In this document: in pieces, positions 63,759-64,000 of the stretch
Layout of the letters: every line of letters begins with the position of its first letter
How positions within the stretch are numbered: the first letter of the stretch is position 1
Translations under genes and position numbers: made by a program
Notes under the pieces: model-generated
Told to the model about the DNA's origin: nothing
Seen by the model: the letters and a program-made list of their open reading frames with translations, nothing else
The model's database searches: none
DNA from: Pedobacter sp. R20-19
Lineage (GTDB): Bacteria > Bacteroidota > Bacteroidia > Sphingobacteriales > Sphingobacteriaceae
Assembly: GCF_000708265.2 (NCBI RefSeq)
Contig: NZ_JCKI01000008.1
Span: 487,592 to 551,591 of the forward strand
DNA: 64,000 nt
Reading direction: 5' to 3'

Positions 63759-63801
63759 GCAAATCCAAAACCTCATATTCACCATGAGGTTTTGGATTTG
63801 C
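63759..63801. terminator. Long perfect hairpin, terminator of ogt-cupin
   Basis: Perfect 18-bp arms 63759-63776 (GCAAATCCAAAACCTCAT) and 63784-63801 with a 7-base loop, 24 bp after the cupin stop. It lacks a T-run on either side, so it may slow or process transcripts rather than terminate in the classic way. Confidence 0.6.
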
Positions 63802-63838
63802 AGATTATGGCTTATGATAAGGTGCTATTAAATGAATG

Positions 63839-63862
63839 ACCCCGAAGCAGAGCTATCGGGGT
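63839..63862. other. GC-rich hairpin near the transposase end
   Basis: ACCCCGA (63839-63845) pairs with TCGGGGT (63856-63862) around a 10-base loop. It lies 10 bp beyond the stop of the probable IS200/IS605 transposase, where such elements carry a subterminal hairpin recognised by the transposase. It could alternatively belong to the CCCCGA...GGGG dispersed repeat seen at 47875. Confidence 0.45.
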
Positions 63863-63872
63863 ATCGCATAAT

Positions 63873-64000
63873 TTAAAGACTCAAGCTCAACTGATTTCTA
63901 TTCAACATCTTGTAAGATGATTTATCCTCTCCCTGATTTTGAATATATTTCATAATAACTGTTTCATTTGCATATTGCCCAACAGTATTGACATAATAAC
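63873..64000 (-). CDS. C-terminal end of a probable IS200/IS605 (Y1) transposase (partial)
   Basis: The minus-strand frame from the window edge reads YYVNTVGQYANETVIMKYIQ and continues to a stop at 63875-63873, 42 codons. The pattern VxTVG-x4-NExxIxKYIxxQ is the C-terminal helix region of Y1 single-strand transposases, where the preceding part (outside the window) carries the HuH motif and catalytic Tyr. Only the tail is visible, so the family call is tentative and it is unknown whether the element is intact. Confidence 0.5.
   Translation of the reverse strand, partial: YYVNTVGQYANETVIMKYIQNQGEDKSSYKMLNRNQLSLSL

Overview
The window reads as chromosomal DNA of a Bacteroidota bacterium, most likely family Sphingobacteriaceae (Pedobacter-like). 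This is inferred from gene content, not from a marker gene: a SusC/SusD pair, Bacteroidota-only small families (DUF5522, DUF5362, DUF3276/PUR, DUF1573), a long-form NusB, a large fused CcmF, a Bacteroidota-type VgrG, promoters of the TTTG-N19-TAnnTTTG kind, AT-rich spacers and no obvious Shine-Dalgarno sequences.

Region by region. 1-13.1 kb is housekeeping: an Uma2-type nuclease, a tiny Cys-rich DUF5522 gene, an MBL/beta-CASP nuclease, ybbR-coaE, a nusB-DUF1573-yajC operon, leucine dehydrogenase, an ABC exporter, a PUR-type nucleic-acid binder, ychF behind a heptamer repeat array, a HAD hydrolase and mgtE. 13.6-18.1 kb is a SusC/SusD pair, followed by tRNA-Arg(CCG). 18.6-25 kb is a two-gene light-signalling operon: a bacteriophytochrome with no output domain, then a 1611-residue CheB-CheR-PAS-histidine kinase. 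A GT39-like membrane glycosyltransferase follows.

26.9-35.5 kb, all on the minus strand, is the accessory heart of the window: an orphan type VI secretion spike module (VgrG, unknown partner, PAAR-like effector with a WHH nuclease end) followed by a run of immunity genes, a detached nuclease toxin domain with its probable immunity gene, a SUFU gene broken by a stop codon, a decayed partial copy of an immunity gene, and unknown small genes. No secretion-system structural genes are visible here.

36.1-46.6 kb is mixed: an unknown gene with a leader able to fold over its own start codon, tatA, an OmpA-like lipoprotein, an HPt-like protein, a catalytically dead mini M16 peptidase, an M28 peptidase, TspO, a patatin-barrel protein, a Ppx/GppA phosphatase and a hicAB toxin-antitoxin pair. 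46.7-62.7 kb holds maf, kdsC, iscX, ferredoxin, a DUF2520 protein, and two halves of a cytochrome c maturation locus (ccmE-ccmF and ccmB-ccmC-ccmD) separated by envelope genes, a Na+/H+ antiporter and glutamate dehydrogenase. 62.8-64 kb holds ogt, a cupin and, running off the edge, the C-terminal end of a probable IS200/IS605 transposase.

The best candidates for new biology are the orphan VgrG toxin/immunity array, the start-codon-occluding leader at 36.2 kb, and the split phytochrome/CheB-CheR-kinase pair. All calls were made by reading the sequence; no database search was possible.
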